NCBI GenBank assembly: GCA_023412715.1 | Contig: JAEZCC010000004.1 | Location: forward strand, 34,601-98,600 | Length of the DNA stretch: 64,000 nt | Direction of reading: 5' to 3' | Source: Bacillota bacterium | GTDB lineage: Bacteria; Bacillota; Clostridia; Oscillospirales; Acutalibacteraceae | Shown here: one piece after another, positions 16,054 through 25,128 of the stretch | Position numbering within the stretch: the stretch's first letter is position 1 | Layout of the letters: every line of letters begins with the position of its first letter | Position numbers and translations under genes: made by a program | Notes under the pieces: model-generated | Told to the model about the DNA's origin: nothing | Seen by the model: the letters and a program-made list of their open reading frames with translations, nothing else | Database searches by the model: none

Positions 16054-16971
16054 TCACTGTTTGTCTTTCGTTTCCCCAGCCGGGGCGGCGTCGGTAAAGA
16101 ATTCCTTGAGGGAGGTCGCAAGCCCCGCAAGAGACTGAATTTCGGACGGAATAATGATCTTCGTGGCCTTTCCGTCCGCGGCCTTCCCGAATGCGTCGAG
16201 GCTCTTGAGCGCGATGACCTGCTGGCTCGGGTTCGACTCGTTCAGCAGCTTGATGCCGTCCGCCAGGGCCTTCTGCACCAGAAGGATCGCTTCCGACTCG
16301 CCCTGCGCCTCCAGGATCTTCGTCTGCTTCTGGGCGTCCGCGCGCAGGATGGTGGATGCCTTTTCGCCTTCGGCCACCAGGATGGCGCTGCTCTTCTCGC
16401 CCTCTGCGGTCAGGATCTGGGCGCGGCGCTCGCGCTCGGCCTTCATCTGCTTCTCCATGGATTCCTGGATTTCCTTCGGAGGAATGATATTCTTGAGCTC
16501 CACTCGGTTGACTTTGATGCCCCAGGCATCCGTCGCCTCGTCGAGCACCATGCGGATCTTGGTGTTGATCACGTCGCGCGACGTGAGGGTATGGTCCAGT
16601 TCCAGCTCGCCGATGATATTGCGCAGGGTCGTCGCCGCGAGATTCTCAATGGCGGAAAGCGGGCGCTCCACGCCGTAGGCGTACAGCTTCGGGTCGGTAA
16701 CCTGAAAATAGACGACCGTGTCTATCTGCATGGTCACGTTGTCCTTCGTAATGACGGGCTGCGGCGGAAAATCGATGACCTGCTCTTTGAGCGACACTTT
16801 CTTGGAAACCTTGTCGATGAACGGGACCATGAAATGGAGCCCAGTGTCCCACGTCATCTGGTACGCGCCGAGGCGCTCAATGACATAGGCGTGCGCCTGC
16901 GGAACGACCTTTACGTTGGCGATGAGGATAATAAAGACCACAGCGATCAGGATGATAAGGACCCACGGCAT
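16054..16971 (-). CDS. SPFH/band-7 (stomatin-like, QmcA-type) membrane protein
   Basis: A 305-residue membrane scaffold. One N-terminal membrane helix (residues 2-20) is followed by the SPFH domain (VPQAHAYVIERLGAYQMTWD, then ITKDNVTMQIDTVVYFQV). A long charged, Ala/Glu-rich coiled coil follows (about 170-240: RAQILTAEGEKSSAILVAE), with a C-terminal region containing VIALKSLDAFGKAADG. Such proteins form oligomeric rings that organise membrane microdomains and often influence membrane proteases. It is encoded 12 bases after nfeD, the usual partner pair. Confidence 0.88.
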   Translation of the reverse strand: MPWVLIILIAVVFIILIANVKVVPQAHAYVIERLGAYQMTWDTGLHFMVPFIDKVSKKVSLKEQVIDFPPQPVITKDNVTMQIDTVVYFQVTDPKLYAYGVERPLSAIENLAATTLRNIIGELELDHTLTSRDVINTKIRMVLDEATDAWGIKVNRVELKNIIPPKEIQESMEKQMKAERERRAQILTAEGEKSSAILVAEGEKASTILRADAQKQTKILEAQGESEAILLVQKALADGIKLLNESNPSQQVIALKSLDAFGKAADGKATKIIIPSEIQSLAGLATSLKEFFTDAAPAGETKDKQ

Positions 16972-16983
16972 AAACTTCCCTCC

Positions 16984-17421
16984 TCAAATTTCAGTCAGTT
17001 TTTCACGGACAATCAGTTTTACTCCGTCTATGGATTCCACCAGCACGCGCCGGCCCGCCGGAATCACCGAGCCGTCGGCGGAACGCGCGGTCCAGATGCT
17101 TCCCAGGACGGTCACCTGCCCCGCCCCGGCGGTGTTGTCGATTTCAGCCGTCACAATCGCAACCTTCCCCAGGTAGCGGTCGGCGTTGGTGCGCGTTTTT
17201 TTCACCGCAAGCTTCCGCATGGTCAGCGGGCGCATCGCCGCAAGCGTCACAACGGAAACGACGCCGAAAATAACGATCTGCGCGACCAGCGGAGCGCCCG
17301 CAAGGCAGGCGATCAACGCCGCAAAGCTGCCCACGGCAAACCACACGGAAACCAGCTGGACGGTCACCATTTCAACGACAGCCGCAAGAAGAATCACTGC
17401 GAGCCAGACATAAGGCATCAT
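16984..17421 (-). CDS. NfeD-family membrane protein
   Basis: A 145-residue short NfeD (NfeD1b-type): three to four membrane helices in the first 75 residues, then an OB-fold beta domain (RYLGKVAIVTAEIDN ... VLGSIWTARSADG ... RRVLVESIDGVKLIV). It partners with the SPFH protein encoded immediately downstream. The serine-protease domain of long NfeD proteins is absent, as expected. ATG 17421 is chosen: AGGAGG at 17431-17436 gives nine bases, whereas the earlier ATG 17430 abuts the site. Confidence 0.87.
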   Translation of the reverse strand: MMPYVWLAVILLAAVVEMVTVQLVSVWFAVGSFAALIACLAGAPLVAQIVIFGVVSVVTLAAMRPLTMRKLAVKKTRTNADRYLGKVAIVTAEIDNTAGAGQVTVLGSIWTARSADGSVIPAGRRVLVESIDGVKLIVREKLTEI

Positions 17422-17467
17422 AACGGTCATCCTCCTTTCGCGGACTGCCCACGTCCGTACTGAGATC

Positions 17468-17496
17468 ATTCTACCATGAAACCGGCCGGGGCGCAA
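17468..17496 (-). promoter_or_regulatory. Promoter of the nfeD-SPFH unit
   Basis: Minus-strand TTGCGC (17491-17496), 17-base spacer, TAGAAT (17468-17473), about 45 bases upstream of the nfeD start. Confidence 0.6.
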
Positions 17497-17570
17497 GACC
17501 GCCGCCAGCCCGCCTGCTTTTTCTTATGCGCGCCGACCGGCGGATATTCCTGCCGTATTCCGCGCGGGGC

Positions 17571-18068
17571 CTAGCCGACCGTGGCGGACTGCCGGATTTG
17601 GGCCATTTTTTTGTCGCCGATGCCGTCGACATTTTTCAGCTCGTCGACGCTCCCGAAAAGGCCGTGCTGCGCGCGGTATTCCACGATGCGCTGCGCAATC
17701 GTATCGCCGATGCCGGGAAGGCCGTCGCTCAGCTGCCTGGCCGAAGCCGTGTTGATGTTAATTTTACCTCCAGCGCTCTGCGCCGCCGCGCGCGACTCGC
17801 CGCCGGAAGCCGCCGGCGCCCGGGAGGAGCCGGCCGCGGAAGCGTAAGAGGACGCGCCCCCCGCCGGTGCCCCCGCGGAAGAGCGGGGCGAAACCGACGA
17901 GGGGGTGTATTCCTCCGAAGAAGGATTCGGGGAAGACCCGTCGACGGTCACGGCCGGCTCGGAAAACGAAGCGTCCGGAACATAAAACGCATTGTAGCCG
18001 ATGACGACGGCGCAGAGGGCCGCCGCAATCAGAATCAGATACCGCATCTGGCGGGACTGGTCGTCCAT
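17571..18068 (-). CDS. ComEA-like helix-hairpin-helix protein
   Basis: A 165-residue membrane-anchored DNA-binding protein: a single membrane helix at residues 9-28, a long Ser/Ala/Pro-rich linker, and a C-terminal pair of HhH motifs (INTASARQLSDGLPGIG and VDELKNVDGIGDKKMAQI). This is the DNA-receptor domain of ComEA used in competence, but the SLBB domain usually present before it is replaced by low-complexity sequence and no comEC is nearby. ATG 18068 has GGAGA upstream. Last gene of the long miaB-to-comEA run, 37 bases after rluD. Confidence 0.8.
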   Translation of the reverse strand: MDDQSRQMRYLILIAAALCAVVIGYNAFYVPDASFSEPAVTVDGSSPNPSSEEYTPSSVSPRSSAGAPAGGASSYASAAGSSRAPAASGGESRAAAQSAGGKININTASARQLSDGLPGIGDTIAQRIVEYRAQHGLFGSVDELKNVDGIGDKKMAQIRQSATVG

Positions 18069-18105
18069 GCCGAAAAATCTCCTCGACAAACAGTAGTGGG
18101 TAGGC

Positions 18106-19023
18106 TCAAAGCGGGCGCAGGCGCCTGAGGAATTCCGTAAAATAAGGCGGCAGCTCGCTTGTCACCTCAAGATATTTCCCGCTGCGCGGATGGAGAAAGC
18201 CGATGACGCGCGCGTGCAGGCACTGCCCTTCCAGACCGGGGACGGGTTTCTTCGCACCGTAAACCGTGTCGCCCGCCACCGGATGGCCGAGGTAGGCCAT
18301 GTGCACGCGGATCTGGTGCGTGCGGCCCGTCTCAAGCTTCAGCCGGATATGGGTGTATCCCTCGTACCGGGCCACGACCTGCCAGTGCGTCACGGCGGAG
18401 CGCGAATGCTGCATGGTCACGGCCATTTTTTTCCGGTTCACGGGGTGCCGGCCGATGGGAGCATCCACCGTGCCGGAGTCCTGCTTCATGTTCCCGACGA
18501 CGACGGCCTCGTAGATGCGCGTAAGGCTGTGGGCTTTGATCTGCGCCGCAAGGCCCCTGTGGGCGAAATCGTTTTTCGCGACAATGAGCAGGCCGCTTGT
18601 GTCCCGGTCGATGCGGTGGACGATGCCGGGCCGCAGCACGCCGTTGATGCCGGAGAGCGATGCGCCGCAGTGGGCGAGCAGCGCGTTGACGAGCGTGCCG
18701 TCCGCATGGCCCGCCGCCGGGTGCACCACCATACCCTTCGGCTTATTGACCACGAGCAGGTCGTCATCTTCATAGCGGACGTCGAGCGGAATATCCTGCG
18801 GGACGGCTCCGGCGGGCACGGGGTCCGGCAGAAGCACCTCCACGGCGTCGCCCGGGGCGCACTGGTAGCTTTTTTCCGTCCGCCTGCCCGCGACCCGCAC
18901 ATTGCCCTCTTTAATCAGCCGCTCCGCCGCGGAGCGCGTGAGGCCTTCCGCCCTGAGGCTGATGAATTTGTCCAGCCGGATTCCGGCGTCGCCCTCCCCG
19001 GCGGTCAGTTCAATTCTGCGCAT
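18106..19023 (-). CDS. rluD: RluA/RluD-family rRNA pseudouridine synthase
   Basis: A 305-residue pseudouridine synthase. An N-terminal S4 RNA-binding domain (RLDKFISLRAEGLTRSAAE) is followed by the catalytic domain with the invariant Asp in HRIDRDTSGLLIVAKN. The downstream RTHQIRVHMAYLGHPVAGD block is intact. It probably modifies 23S rRNA; the exact site cannot be assigned. Its start is immediately adjacent to the lspA stop (no gap), the same lspA-rluD (ylyB) order as in Bacillus. Confidence 0.93.
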   Translation of the reverse strand: MRRIELTAGEGDAGIRLDKFISLRAEGLTRSAAERLIKEGNVRVAGRRTEKSYQCAPGDAVEVLLPDPVPAGAVPQDIPLDVRYEDDDLLVVNKPKGMVVHPAAGHADGTLVNALLAHCGASLSGINGVLRPGIVHRIDRDTSGLLIVAKNDFAHRGLAAQIKAHSLTRIYEAVVVGNMKQDSGTVDAPIGRHPVNRKKMAVTMQHSRSAVTHWQVVARYEGYTHIRLKLETGRTHQIRVHMAYLGHPVAGDTVYGAKKPVPGLEGQCLHARVIGFLHPRSGKYLEVTSELPPYFTEFLRRLRPL

Positions 19024-19527
19024 TTATTTCGTCCGCATCACTTTTTCGGCCTGATTGTCCTTTTCCAGGTAAAACAGGACGTGGATGACGAAAAACACCG
19101 CGCCGACCGTGACGCACATGTCGCCGAAATTAAAGATGGCCGGGAAAAAAAACACGTGCAGATAATCGACCACGTAAGTATGGGAAAGCCGGTCGATCAT
19201 GTTCCCGATCCCGCCGCCGAGCACCAGCACGCAGGCGGCCCTGGAAAAGAACTCGTGGTTGCGGTACCGGAACATCGCCGCGACAATCAGCACGCAGACG
19301 ACCGCCGTGACCGAAACGAAAAGTGCCGTGCGGTCCTGCATCATGCTGAACGCCGCCCCGCGGTTCTCCACATAGTCCAAGTTGAAAAATCCGGGAATCA
19401 CGGAGATGCTTCCAACGGGCTTCACGTACTGAACGACAAGCAGCTTGAAAATCTGGTCGGCCGCCACGACCAGCGCCGCCAGCAGCAAAGAAACGATCGC
19501 CAAATGGCTCCCCTCCTCAAATATCAT
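19024..19527 (-). CDS. lspA: Lipoprotein signal peptidase (signal peptidase II)
   Basis: A 167-residue aspartic membrane protease that removes lipoprotein signal peptides, for example that of TrpX here. Four membrane helices are visible. Conserved blocks are NLDYVENRGAAF, GGGIGNMIDR (first catalytic Asp) and AIFNFGDMCV (second catalytic Asp; the common form is FNxAD, so Gly replaces Ala but Asp is kept). It lies between ileS and rluD, a conserved order. Confidence 0.93.
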   Translation of the reverse strand: MIFEEGSHLAIVSLLLAALVVAADQIFKLLVVQYVKPVGSISVIPGFFNLDYVENRGAAFSMMQDRTALFVSVTAVVCVLIVAAMFRYRNHEFFSRAACVLVLGGGIGNMIDRLSHTYVVDYLHVFFFPAIFNFGDMCVTVGAVFFVIHVLFYLEKDNQAEKVMRTK

Positions 19528-19587
19528 CTGGTTTCAGACATGCGAATACGGGAGAGCCGGACCGACCCTCCCGCAGAATTCTCCGTA

Positions 19588-22392
19588 TTATTTTCCAAGC
19601 GCTTTCAGCACCGCCGCGCACCGGCCGCAGACGTCCGGATGCTCCGGGTCGCCGCCGACCGTGTCGCTGTAGCTCCAGCAGCGGGCGCATTTTTCGCCGT
19701 CCGCATGGAAGACGGACACGGACAGCCCCGGCAGGTCCTCGCCCTCGAAATCGCCTTTTCCGCCGTTCTCGATGTCCACATGCGAGACAATCAGCACGGT
19801 GGGCAGCACCGCTTTGACCGAGGCGGCAAAATCGTACAGGCCGCCTTCGCAGTGCAGCACGACCCTGGCATCGAGCGAAGAGCCGATGGTCTTTGCCGTT
19901 CTGGCAATCTCCAGCGCTTTTTTGACGTCGTCGCGCAGGAGATGGAGCTTATCCCATTTCTCGACGAAAACGGCGTCGGCGTCCACGGCGACCGGCTTCG
20001 GCATATCGTTGTAAAGCACGTCGCGGGCGTCCTCGCCCTTCCGGTGCTTCATGGCCTGCCAGATCTCGTCGGAAGTAAAGGCGAGAATGGGGGAAACGAG
20101 GCGCGCCATGCCGTCGAGGATGAGATACATGGCCGTCTGCGCGGCGCGGCGGGTCGCGCTGCCGGGCGTTTCCACATAGAGCCTGTCTTTGAGGACGTCG
20201 AGATAGAAGTTCGACATGTCGACCACGCAGAAATTGTGGATGGCGTGGTACGCCTCGTGGAACGCATACGTGGCATAGCCCTTGTTGACCTGCTCAATCA
20301 GGCCGTTGAAGCGGTGCAGCGCCCAGCGGTCGATCGGCTCAAGCCGGTCGGCCGGAACAAGGTCGGCGTCCGGGTCGAAGTCGTTCAGGTTCCCCAGAAT
20401 GAACCTCGCCGTGTTGCGGATCTTGCGGTAGGCGTCGGAAAGCTGCTTCAGGATTTTTTCGGAGATGCGGATATCCGCGTGGTAATCCGCCGAAGCGACC
20501 CACAGGCGCAGGATGTCGGCGCCGTATTTCTGCACGATCTCGGAGGGATCGATGCCGTTGCCGATGGATTTCGACATCTTGCGGCCCTCGCCGTCGACGA
20601 CCCATCCGTGCGTGACGACCGTATGATAGGGCGCTTTGCCTCTCCACGCGACGGAAGTCAAGAGCGAGGACTGGAACCACCCGCGGTACTGGTCCGCGCC
20701 CTCGAGGTACATGTCGGCCGGCCAGTGCAGCTCCGGCCTCTGGTCCGCAACGGCCGCATGGCTGCAGCCGGAGTCGAACCAGACGTCCATGATGTCGCGT
20801 TCCTGCGTAAAGGCGGTGCCCCCGCATTTCGGGCATTTCGTGCCGGCGGGCAGAATCTGCTCGGCGGTCTTTTCATACCACGCGTCGGAGCCCTCTTTGG
20901 CGAACAGGCGCGAAACGGCCATCATGGCCTCGCGGGAGATCAGCGGCTCGCCGCATTCTTTGCAGTAGAAGATCGGGATCGGCACGCCCCAGCGGCGCTG
21001 GCGCGAGATGCACCAGTCGTTGCGCTCGCGCACCATCGATGTAATGCGGTCGCGGCCCCACTCCGGGACCCATTCCACTTTGTTGATCTCTTCGACGGCC
21101 TTGTCCTTGATGGCTTCGACCGAGCAGAACCACTGCTCCGTCGCGCGGAACAGGACCGGCTTCTTGCAGCGCCAGCAGTGCGGGTACTGGTGGATGATAT
21201 GCTTGACGGCGAACAGCGCGCCGATGTCTTCGAGGTGTTTGAGGATGGTCTTGTTCGCCTGCGCCGTCGTCTGGCCTGCGAACAGGCTGCCCGCTTCCGC
21301 CGTCATGCGGCCGTGGCTGTCGACCGGTACGACGATGGGAAGGTCCGGGTAATGGTTGTGGCAGACGTCGTAGTCCTCGATGCCGTGCCCCGGAGCGGTA
21401 TGCACGCAGCCGGTGCCGCTGTCAAGCGTGACGTGGTCGCCGAGGATAACGAGCGACGTCCGGTCGAGGAACGGATGGGCCGTCTTCATCAGTTCCAGCT
21501 CGCTGCCCTTAAAGGTTGCGACGACCTCGTAATCCGTCTTGCCGGCTTCGCGCATGGCCTCTTCATAAAGCGCCGAAGCCACGACGAACCATTCGCCCCC
21601 GCATTTCACGAGCGAATATTCAAACTCGGGGCCGAGGCAGATAGCCACGTTGGCCGGCAGCGTCCAGGTCGTCGTGGTCCAGATGACAAAATATGTTTTG
21701 GCGAGATCCGCGCCCTTCGCGGTGAAAAGGCCCTTGTCGTCGGTGACGCGGAATTTGACGTATATGGAGTCGCACGGATCTTCCGCATACTCGATCTCCG
21801 CTTCCGCGAGGGCCGTCTCGCAGCTCGGGCACCAGTAAACAGGCTTCAGGCCTTTGTAGATGAGGCCTTTTTCCGCCATGTCGGCGAAAACCTCGATCTG
21901 CTTCGCTTCGAAATCAGGCGTGAGGGTGACATACGGGTGGTCCCAGTCGCCGATGCCGCCCAGGCGCTTGAACTCCTCGCGCTGGCCGTCCAGGTACTTA
22001 AGGGCGAATTCGCGGCAGATTCTGCGCAGTTCCACGTCCGAAATGGTCGTGGAGTTTTCGACGCCGGCCTTTTTGCGGGCTTTCAGCTCCGTCGGCAGGC
22101 CGTGGGTATCCCAGCCGGGGACGTACGGCGCCTGAAAGCCGGTCATGTTCCGGTAGCGCACGATAATGTCTTTCAGAACCTTGTTGAGAGCGGTCCCCAA
22201 ATGGATGTCGCCGTTCGCGTACGGAGGCCCGTCGTGAAGCACATAAACCGGCCGGCCGGCGTTCTTTTTCATCACGTTCTCATAGACCTTGTTTTCCCGC
22301 CAGGCCTGCAGCATTTCGGGTTCGCGCTTCGGAAGGCCCGCCTGCATGGGGAAATCGGTCTTTGGAAGATTCAGGGTGCTTTTGTAATCCAT
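19588..22392 (-). CDS. ileS: Isoleucyl-tRNA synthetase
   Basis: A 934-residue class I synthetase. The HIGH-type motif is PPYANGDIHLG near residue 60, KMSKS is in GRKMSKSIGN near residue 605, and a C-terminal zinc ribbon CARCWSY...CGRC is present. The CP1 editing domain is complete. It starts 26 bases after divIVA, so there is no room for an Ile T-box, and expression depends on the upstream operon. The order divIVA-ileS-lspA-rluD is conserved in Firmicutes. Confidence 0.96.
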   Translation of the reverse strand: MDYKSTLNLPKTDFPMQAGLPKREPEMLQAWRENKVYENVMKKNAGRPVYVLHDGPPYANGDIHLGTALNKVLKDIIVRYRNMTGFQAPYVPGWDTHGLPTELKARKKAGVENSTTISDVELRRICREFALKYLDGQREEFKRLGGIGDWDHPYVTLTPDFEAKQIEVFADMAEKGLIYKGLKPVYWCPSCETALAEAEIEYAEDPCDSIYVKFRVTDDKGLFTAKGADLAKTYFVIWTTTTWTLPANVAICLGPEFEYSLVKCGGEWFVVASALYEEAMREAGKTDYEVVATFKGSELELMKTAHPFLDRTSLVILGDHVTLDSGTGCVHTAPGHGIEDYDVCHNHYPDLPIVVPVDSHGRMTAEAGSLFAGQTTAQANKTILKHLEDIGALFAVKHIIHQYPHCWRCKKPVLFRATEQWFCSVEAIKDKAVEEINKVEWVPEWGRDRITSMVRERNDWCISRQRRWGVPIPIFYCKECGEPLISREAMMAVSRLFAKEGSDAWYEKTAEQILPAGTKCPKCGGTAFTQERDIMDVWFDSGCSHAAVADQRPELHWPADMYLEGADQYRGWFQSSLLTSVAWRGKAPYHTVVTHGWVVDGEGRKMSKSIGNGIDPSEIVQKYGADILRLWVASADYHADIRISEKILKQLSDAYRKIRNTARFILGNLNDFDPDADLVPADRLEPIDRWALHRFNGLIEQVNKGYATYAFHEAYHAIHNFCVVDMSNFYLDVLKDRLYVETPGSATRRAAQTAMYLILDGMARLVSPILAFTSDEIWQAMKHRKGEDARDVLYNDMPKPVAVDADAVFVEKWDKLHLLRDDVKKALEIARTAKTIGSSLDARVVLHCEGGLYDFAASVKAVLPTVLIVSHVDIENGGKGDFEGEDLPGLSVSVFHADGEKCARCWSYSDTVGGDPEHPDVCGRCAAVLKALGK

Positions 22393-22418
22393 TGGTTATT
22401 TCTCTCCTCTAAGATGTT

Positions 22419-23105
22419 TCATTCCTGCTCGCCGGGCTGCTGCTCCTGTTCCTCGTCAAAGTTTGAAATGCGGGCGGTAAACATTCCGTCCTCCTGCTCC
22501 GGCTGGCCGGGTTGCTGGGGCTCCGACTCCTGCGCGGCCTCTTCCGGCGCTTCGTCCTGCGTCTTCGGTTCGGCCGGCGCGGCGGCTGCCGCAGGCGCGG
22601 ACGCCGGCTCCGGCTTATGGACCGGCAGCGCGTCGATAAGCGTGAGGTGCTCTTTGTACGTGTTCAGCAGCTTGGAGCGGAAATCGGAGACCGCCTGCTG
22701 CAGGCGTTCCAGTTCCCTCTTCTGCTCCGCAATCTTTTCGTCCGCGTTCGCAATGATGCGCTCCGCCTTGAGGTTGGCGTCCTTTATGATGATTTCCGCC
22801 TTGTGGCGCGCTTCCCGAATGGAGGCGTCGCTGAGCTTCTGCGCGCTGATCAGGGCGTTCTTAATCTCGTCCTCCTGCGTGCGGTACTCTTCGATTTTGC
22901 CCGCCAGGACCTGCAGCTTCTCGATATTCTGCTGGTTTTCCGCCTTCTGCTTGTCGATCTGCTCGGACTGCGAAACGTTCGTCTTCAGGAGCTCGTCGTA
23001 GGACTCCCGCACACGGTCGACAAAGCTGTCGACGTCATCCGCCCGGTAGCCGGAAAATCCGGATTTCCGGAAACCAATATTAATAATATCGTTCAGCGTC
23101 ATCAT
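22419..23105 (-). CDS. divIVA: DivIVA-domain cell-division/polarity protein
   Basis: A 228-residue coiled-coil protein that binds curved membrane at poles and septa. The N-terminal DivIVA domain has a variant opening (LNDIINIGFRKSGFSGYRADDVDSF-type, with YRADDVD at about residues 20-26) followed by a coiled coil to about residue 150. The C-terminus is Pro/Ala/Gln-rich and acidic (ending EEQEQQPGEQE). Shine-Dalgarno GAGGTGA precedes ATG 23105. It is in the sepF-ylmH-divIVA-ileS order; ylmG (yggT) is missing. Confidence 0.92.
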   Translation of the reverse strand: MMTLNDIINIGFRKSGFSGYRADDVDSFVDRVRESYDELLKTNVSQSEQIDKQKAENQQNIEKLQVLAGKIEEYRTQEDEIKNALISAQKLSDASIREARHKAEIIIKDANLKAERIIANADEKIAEQKRELERLQQAVSDFRSKLLNTYKEHLTLIDALPVHKPEPASAPAAAAAPAEPKTQDEAPEEAAQESEPQQPGQPEQEDGMFTARISNFDEEQEQQPGEQE

Positions 23106-23119
23106 GAAAATTCACCTCA

Positions 23120-23881
23120 TCAAATATATTTTCGGCCCGCAATGCAAATTTTTCCCTTTTTTGTTTCCGGCCCCAGGCGGTCGACGACGAAGCGTCCCTT
23201 TCCGCGTACAGAAAGAATATCTCCCCCGCCGACCGCGGCGTCGGGAGCAAAAACGTCTTCGTGGTTCAGTGCGACCTGTTTCGAGCGAATCAGAGCCGCC
23301 GCCTTTTCTCGACTGAGTCCCGCAGCCGCGGCGACCGCGCAGTCAAGCCGCGCGGAAGCAATCACGGCCGAAAACTCCAAAAAGCGGTGCGCCTGCGGAT
23401 ACGGCTCCCGCGCGCCCCGCGCAATCCGCACGCCGGCCCCGCCGATCTTTTCGACCTGCGTGCAGAGAAAATCCGCGACCTCTTCCCGGCAGAACAGGAC
23501 GCACCGGCCCTCTTCGACCAGAATGTCGCCGACCGCGGCGCGGTCCAGACCCGCATGGAGCAGGGCCCCCAGAAAATCGCGGTGCGTCAGGCGGTCCTGC
23601 GGCCGGTAGCCGGCCGTGAGCGCGCAAACCGGGAACGCCTCTTCGCGCGGCTTCATAAAACTGGGGAACGCGCCGAAAAACACGCGTTCCGCGTCCTCGT
23701 GCCCGCCCCAGAACATGACGCTGCCCAGGCTCTGTTTTTCGGCAATTTTCGCGGCGACGCGCGCTTCGCGCTCGTCCAGGAAGCCCACAAAGCGCGCTTT
23801 TCTGCCCGCAAGAGCAAGGCGGGCCGCGTCAGCGATGCGCGCCTCCAGCAACCCGCCCTGTGCAGCCGTGTTTCCGGCCAT
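23120..23881 (-). CDS. ylmH: YlmH-type S4 RNA-binding protein
   Basis: A 253-residue protein with a C-terminal S4 domain (RLDCAVAAAAGLSREKAAAL then VALNHEDVFAPDAAV...GDILSVRGKGRF). The N-terminal domain carries FVGFLDEREARVAAKI and FWGGHEDAERVFFG. YlmH homologues bind ribosomes and are linked to rescue of stalled 50S-peptidyl-tRNA complexes in B. subtilis. It overlaps the sepF stop by one base, and its position between sepF and divIVA is conserved. Confidence 0.9.
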   Translation of the reverse strand: MAGNTAAQGGLLEARIADAARLALAGRKARFVGFLDEREARVAAKIAEKQSLGSVMFWGGHEDAERVFFGAFPSFMKPREEAFPVCALTAGYRPQDRLTHRDFLGALLHAGLDRAAVGDILVEEGRCVLFCREEVADFLCTQVEKIGGAGVRIARGAREPYPQAHRFLEFSAVIASARLDCAVAAAAGLSREKAAALIRSKQVALNHEDVFAPDAAVGGGDILSVRGKGRFVVDRLGPETKKGKICIAGRKYI

Positions 23882-24369
23882 CAGAAATACACGCCGTTGT
23901 TCTCCAGCTCATCCATCACGTCTTCGCCCGTGAGGTCCACGTTGTACGGCGTGATGATAAACGTGCTGGTGGCGACGCGCTTGATTTTCCCGCCGTTGGC
24001 ATAGGCCACGCCGCTGAGGAAATCGATAATCCTGCGGGAAATGTCCTTGCCCGTGTTCTCAAGGTTGAGCACGACGGTGTGCATTTTGAGCAGCTCGTCC
24101 GCAATGGCGCAGGTCTCTTCCCCGAAGCGCTCCGGTTTGAAGAGCACGACCTGAAGCTGCGCCGTGGCATGGATGTTCACGACCTTGTTTCCGTTCCCGC
24201 CGGACGGGGCGCGCCGGATGGAGTCGCGCTGCACGGGCTCCGACTCGGTCCCCTGCTTGTGGTCGGCCGCGCCGGCGGCCTCCCCTTCGTCCGCTTCATA
24301 ACCGTAGTCGTCGTATTCATCTTCGGGCGGATTCCACATATCCTTGATTTTTTCAACAAAACCAGCCAT
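23881..24369 (-). CDS. sepF: Cell division protein SepF
   Basis: A 162-residue FtsZ-binding membrane tether. An N-terminal amphipathic segment (MAGFVEKIKDMWN) probably inserts in the membrane. A disordered acidic linker follows (about 20-65), then the SepF domain (VVNIHATAQLQVVLFKPERF ... ADELLKMHTVVLNLENTG ... RIIDFLSGVAYANGG). The C-terminal SFIITPYNVD is conserved. It is encoded between ylmE and ylmH. Confidence 0.95.
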   Translation of the reverse strand: MAGFVEKIKDMWNPPEDEYDDYGYEADEGEAAGAADHKQGTESEPVQRDSIRRAPSGGNGNKVVNIHATAQLQVVLFKPERFGEETCAIADELLKMHTVVLNLENTGKDISRRIIDFLSGVAYANGGKIKRVATSTFIITPYNVDLTGEDVMDELENNGVYF

Positions 24370-24393
24370 TTTTCTGCCTCCCAGAAGTATTCG

Positions 24394-25128
24394 TCAATGA
24401 TAAAGGCGCGGCCCGTACAGGGCGGTGCCGATACGCACAAGATTCGCACCCGATTCAATTGCAAGCGCATAATCGGCAGACATGCCCATCGACAGGCAGT
24501 CCATAGCTACATTATCTATTTTTTCCTGCTTTATGTCAATAAAATATTGATTCATCCTGAAAAAATAATTTCTCGTCTCCTCCTCCGGGGCGCCTGCGGG
24601 GGGAATCGCCATCAGCCCGCGCACGCGCAAACCCGGAAGAGCGGAGCAGGAAAGCAGCAGCCCGTGCAGATTTTCCGGCAGAACGCCGGACTTGTTTTCT
24701 TCGCGGCCGATATTCACCTCGGCGAAGATGTCGGTCACGGTCCCGTTCTTCACGCTGAGGCGGGAAATCTCGCCCGCGAGCTTTTCGCTGTCTACGGACT
24801 GGATGACGGCAACCCGGCCGACGAGGTACTTCACCTTGTTCACCTGCAGATGGCCGATGAAATGAAGCTCGCAGCGCCGGAGGTCGTAGCTTTCGTATTT
24901 GCCGGTCAGCTCCTGCACGCGGTTTTCGCCGATATGGTCCACGCCCAGGGCGATGCTGCGGTTAATCACCTCCACCGGCACCGTTTTGGTCGCGGCCAGC
25001 AGGGTGATGTCCTCGGGGCGGCGGCCGGACTTCACCGCCGCCTGCGCCATATTTTCCCGGATGACCTTGAGATTCTCCTCCACGTCCCGGAAGCGTTTTT
25101 CCAGATCACTGGACGACTTTTCCGTCAT
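24394..25128 (-). CDS. ylmE: YggS/YlmE-type PLP homeostasis protein
   Basis: A 244-residue single-domain PLP-binding protein of the alanine-racemase N-terminal fold. The PLP lysine is in LLAATKTVPVEVI, and IGENRVQELTGKY, LHFIGHLQVNK and LSMGMSADYALAIESGANLV are conserved. Such proteins buffer pyridoxal phosphate rather than acting as racemases. I use ATG 25128 (MTEKSSS), inside the last codons of the upstream HlyD-like gene (23-base overlap). Confidence 0.93.
   Translation of the reverse strand: MTEKSSSDLEKRFRDVEENLKVIRENMAQAAVKSGRRPEDITLLAATKTVPVEVINRSIALGVDHIGENRVQELTGKYESYDLRRCELHFIGHLQVNKVKYLVGRVAVIQSVDSEKLAGEISRLSVKNGTVTDIFAEVNIGREENKSGVLPENLHGLLLSCSALPGLRVRGLMAIPPAGAPEEETRNYFFRMNQYFIDIKQEKIDNVAMDCLSMGMSADYALAIESGANLVRIGTALYGPRLYH

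Noticed and set aside
19024..19527. Loss of a catalytic residue in LspA (FNFGD instead of FNxAD)
   Set aside because: The catalytic Asp is kept; only the Ala before it is changed to Gly, a tolerable variation.
22393..22418. T-box for ileS
   Set aside because: Only 26 bases separate divIVA and ileS, so no leader can fit.
18190..23001. Very long plus-strand open frame (1603 codons)
   Set aside because: It lies opposite rluD, lspA, ileS and divIVA, all of which have clear family motifs. In GC-rich DNA the opposite strand of real genes often stays open. No domain was recognisable in it.
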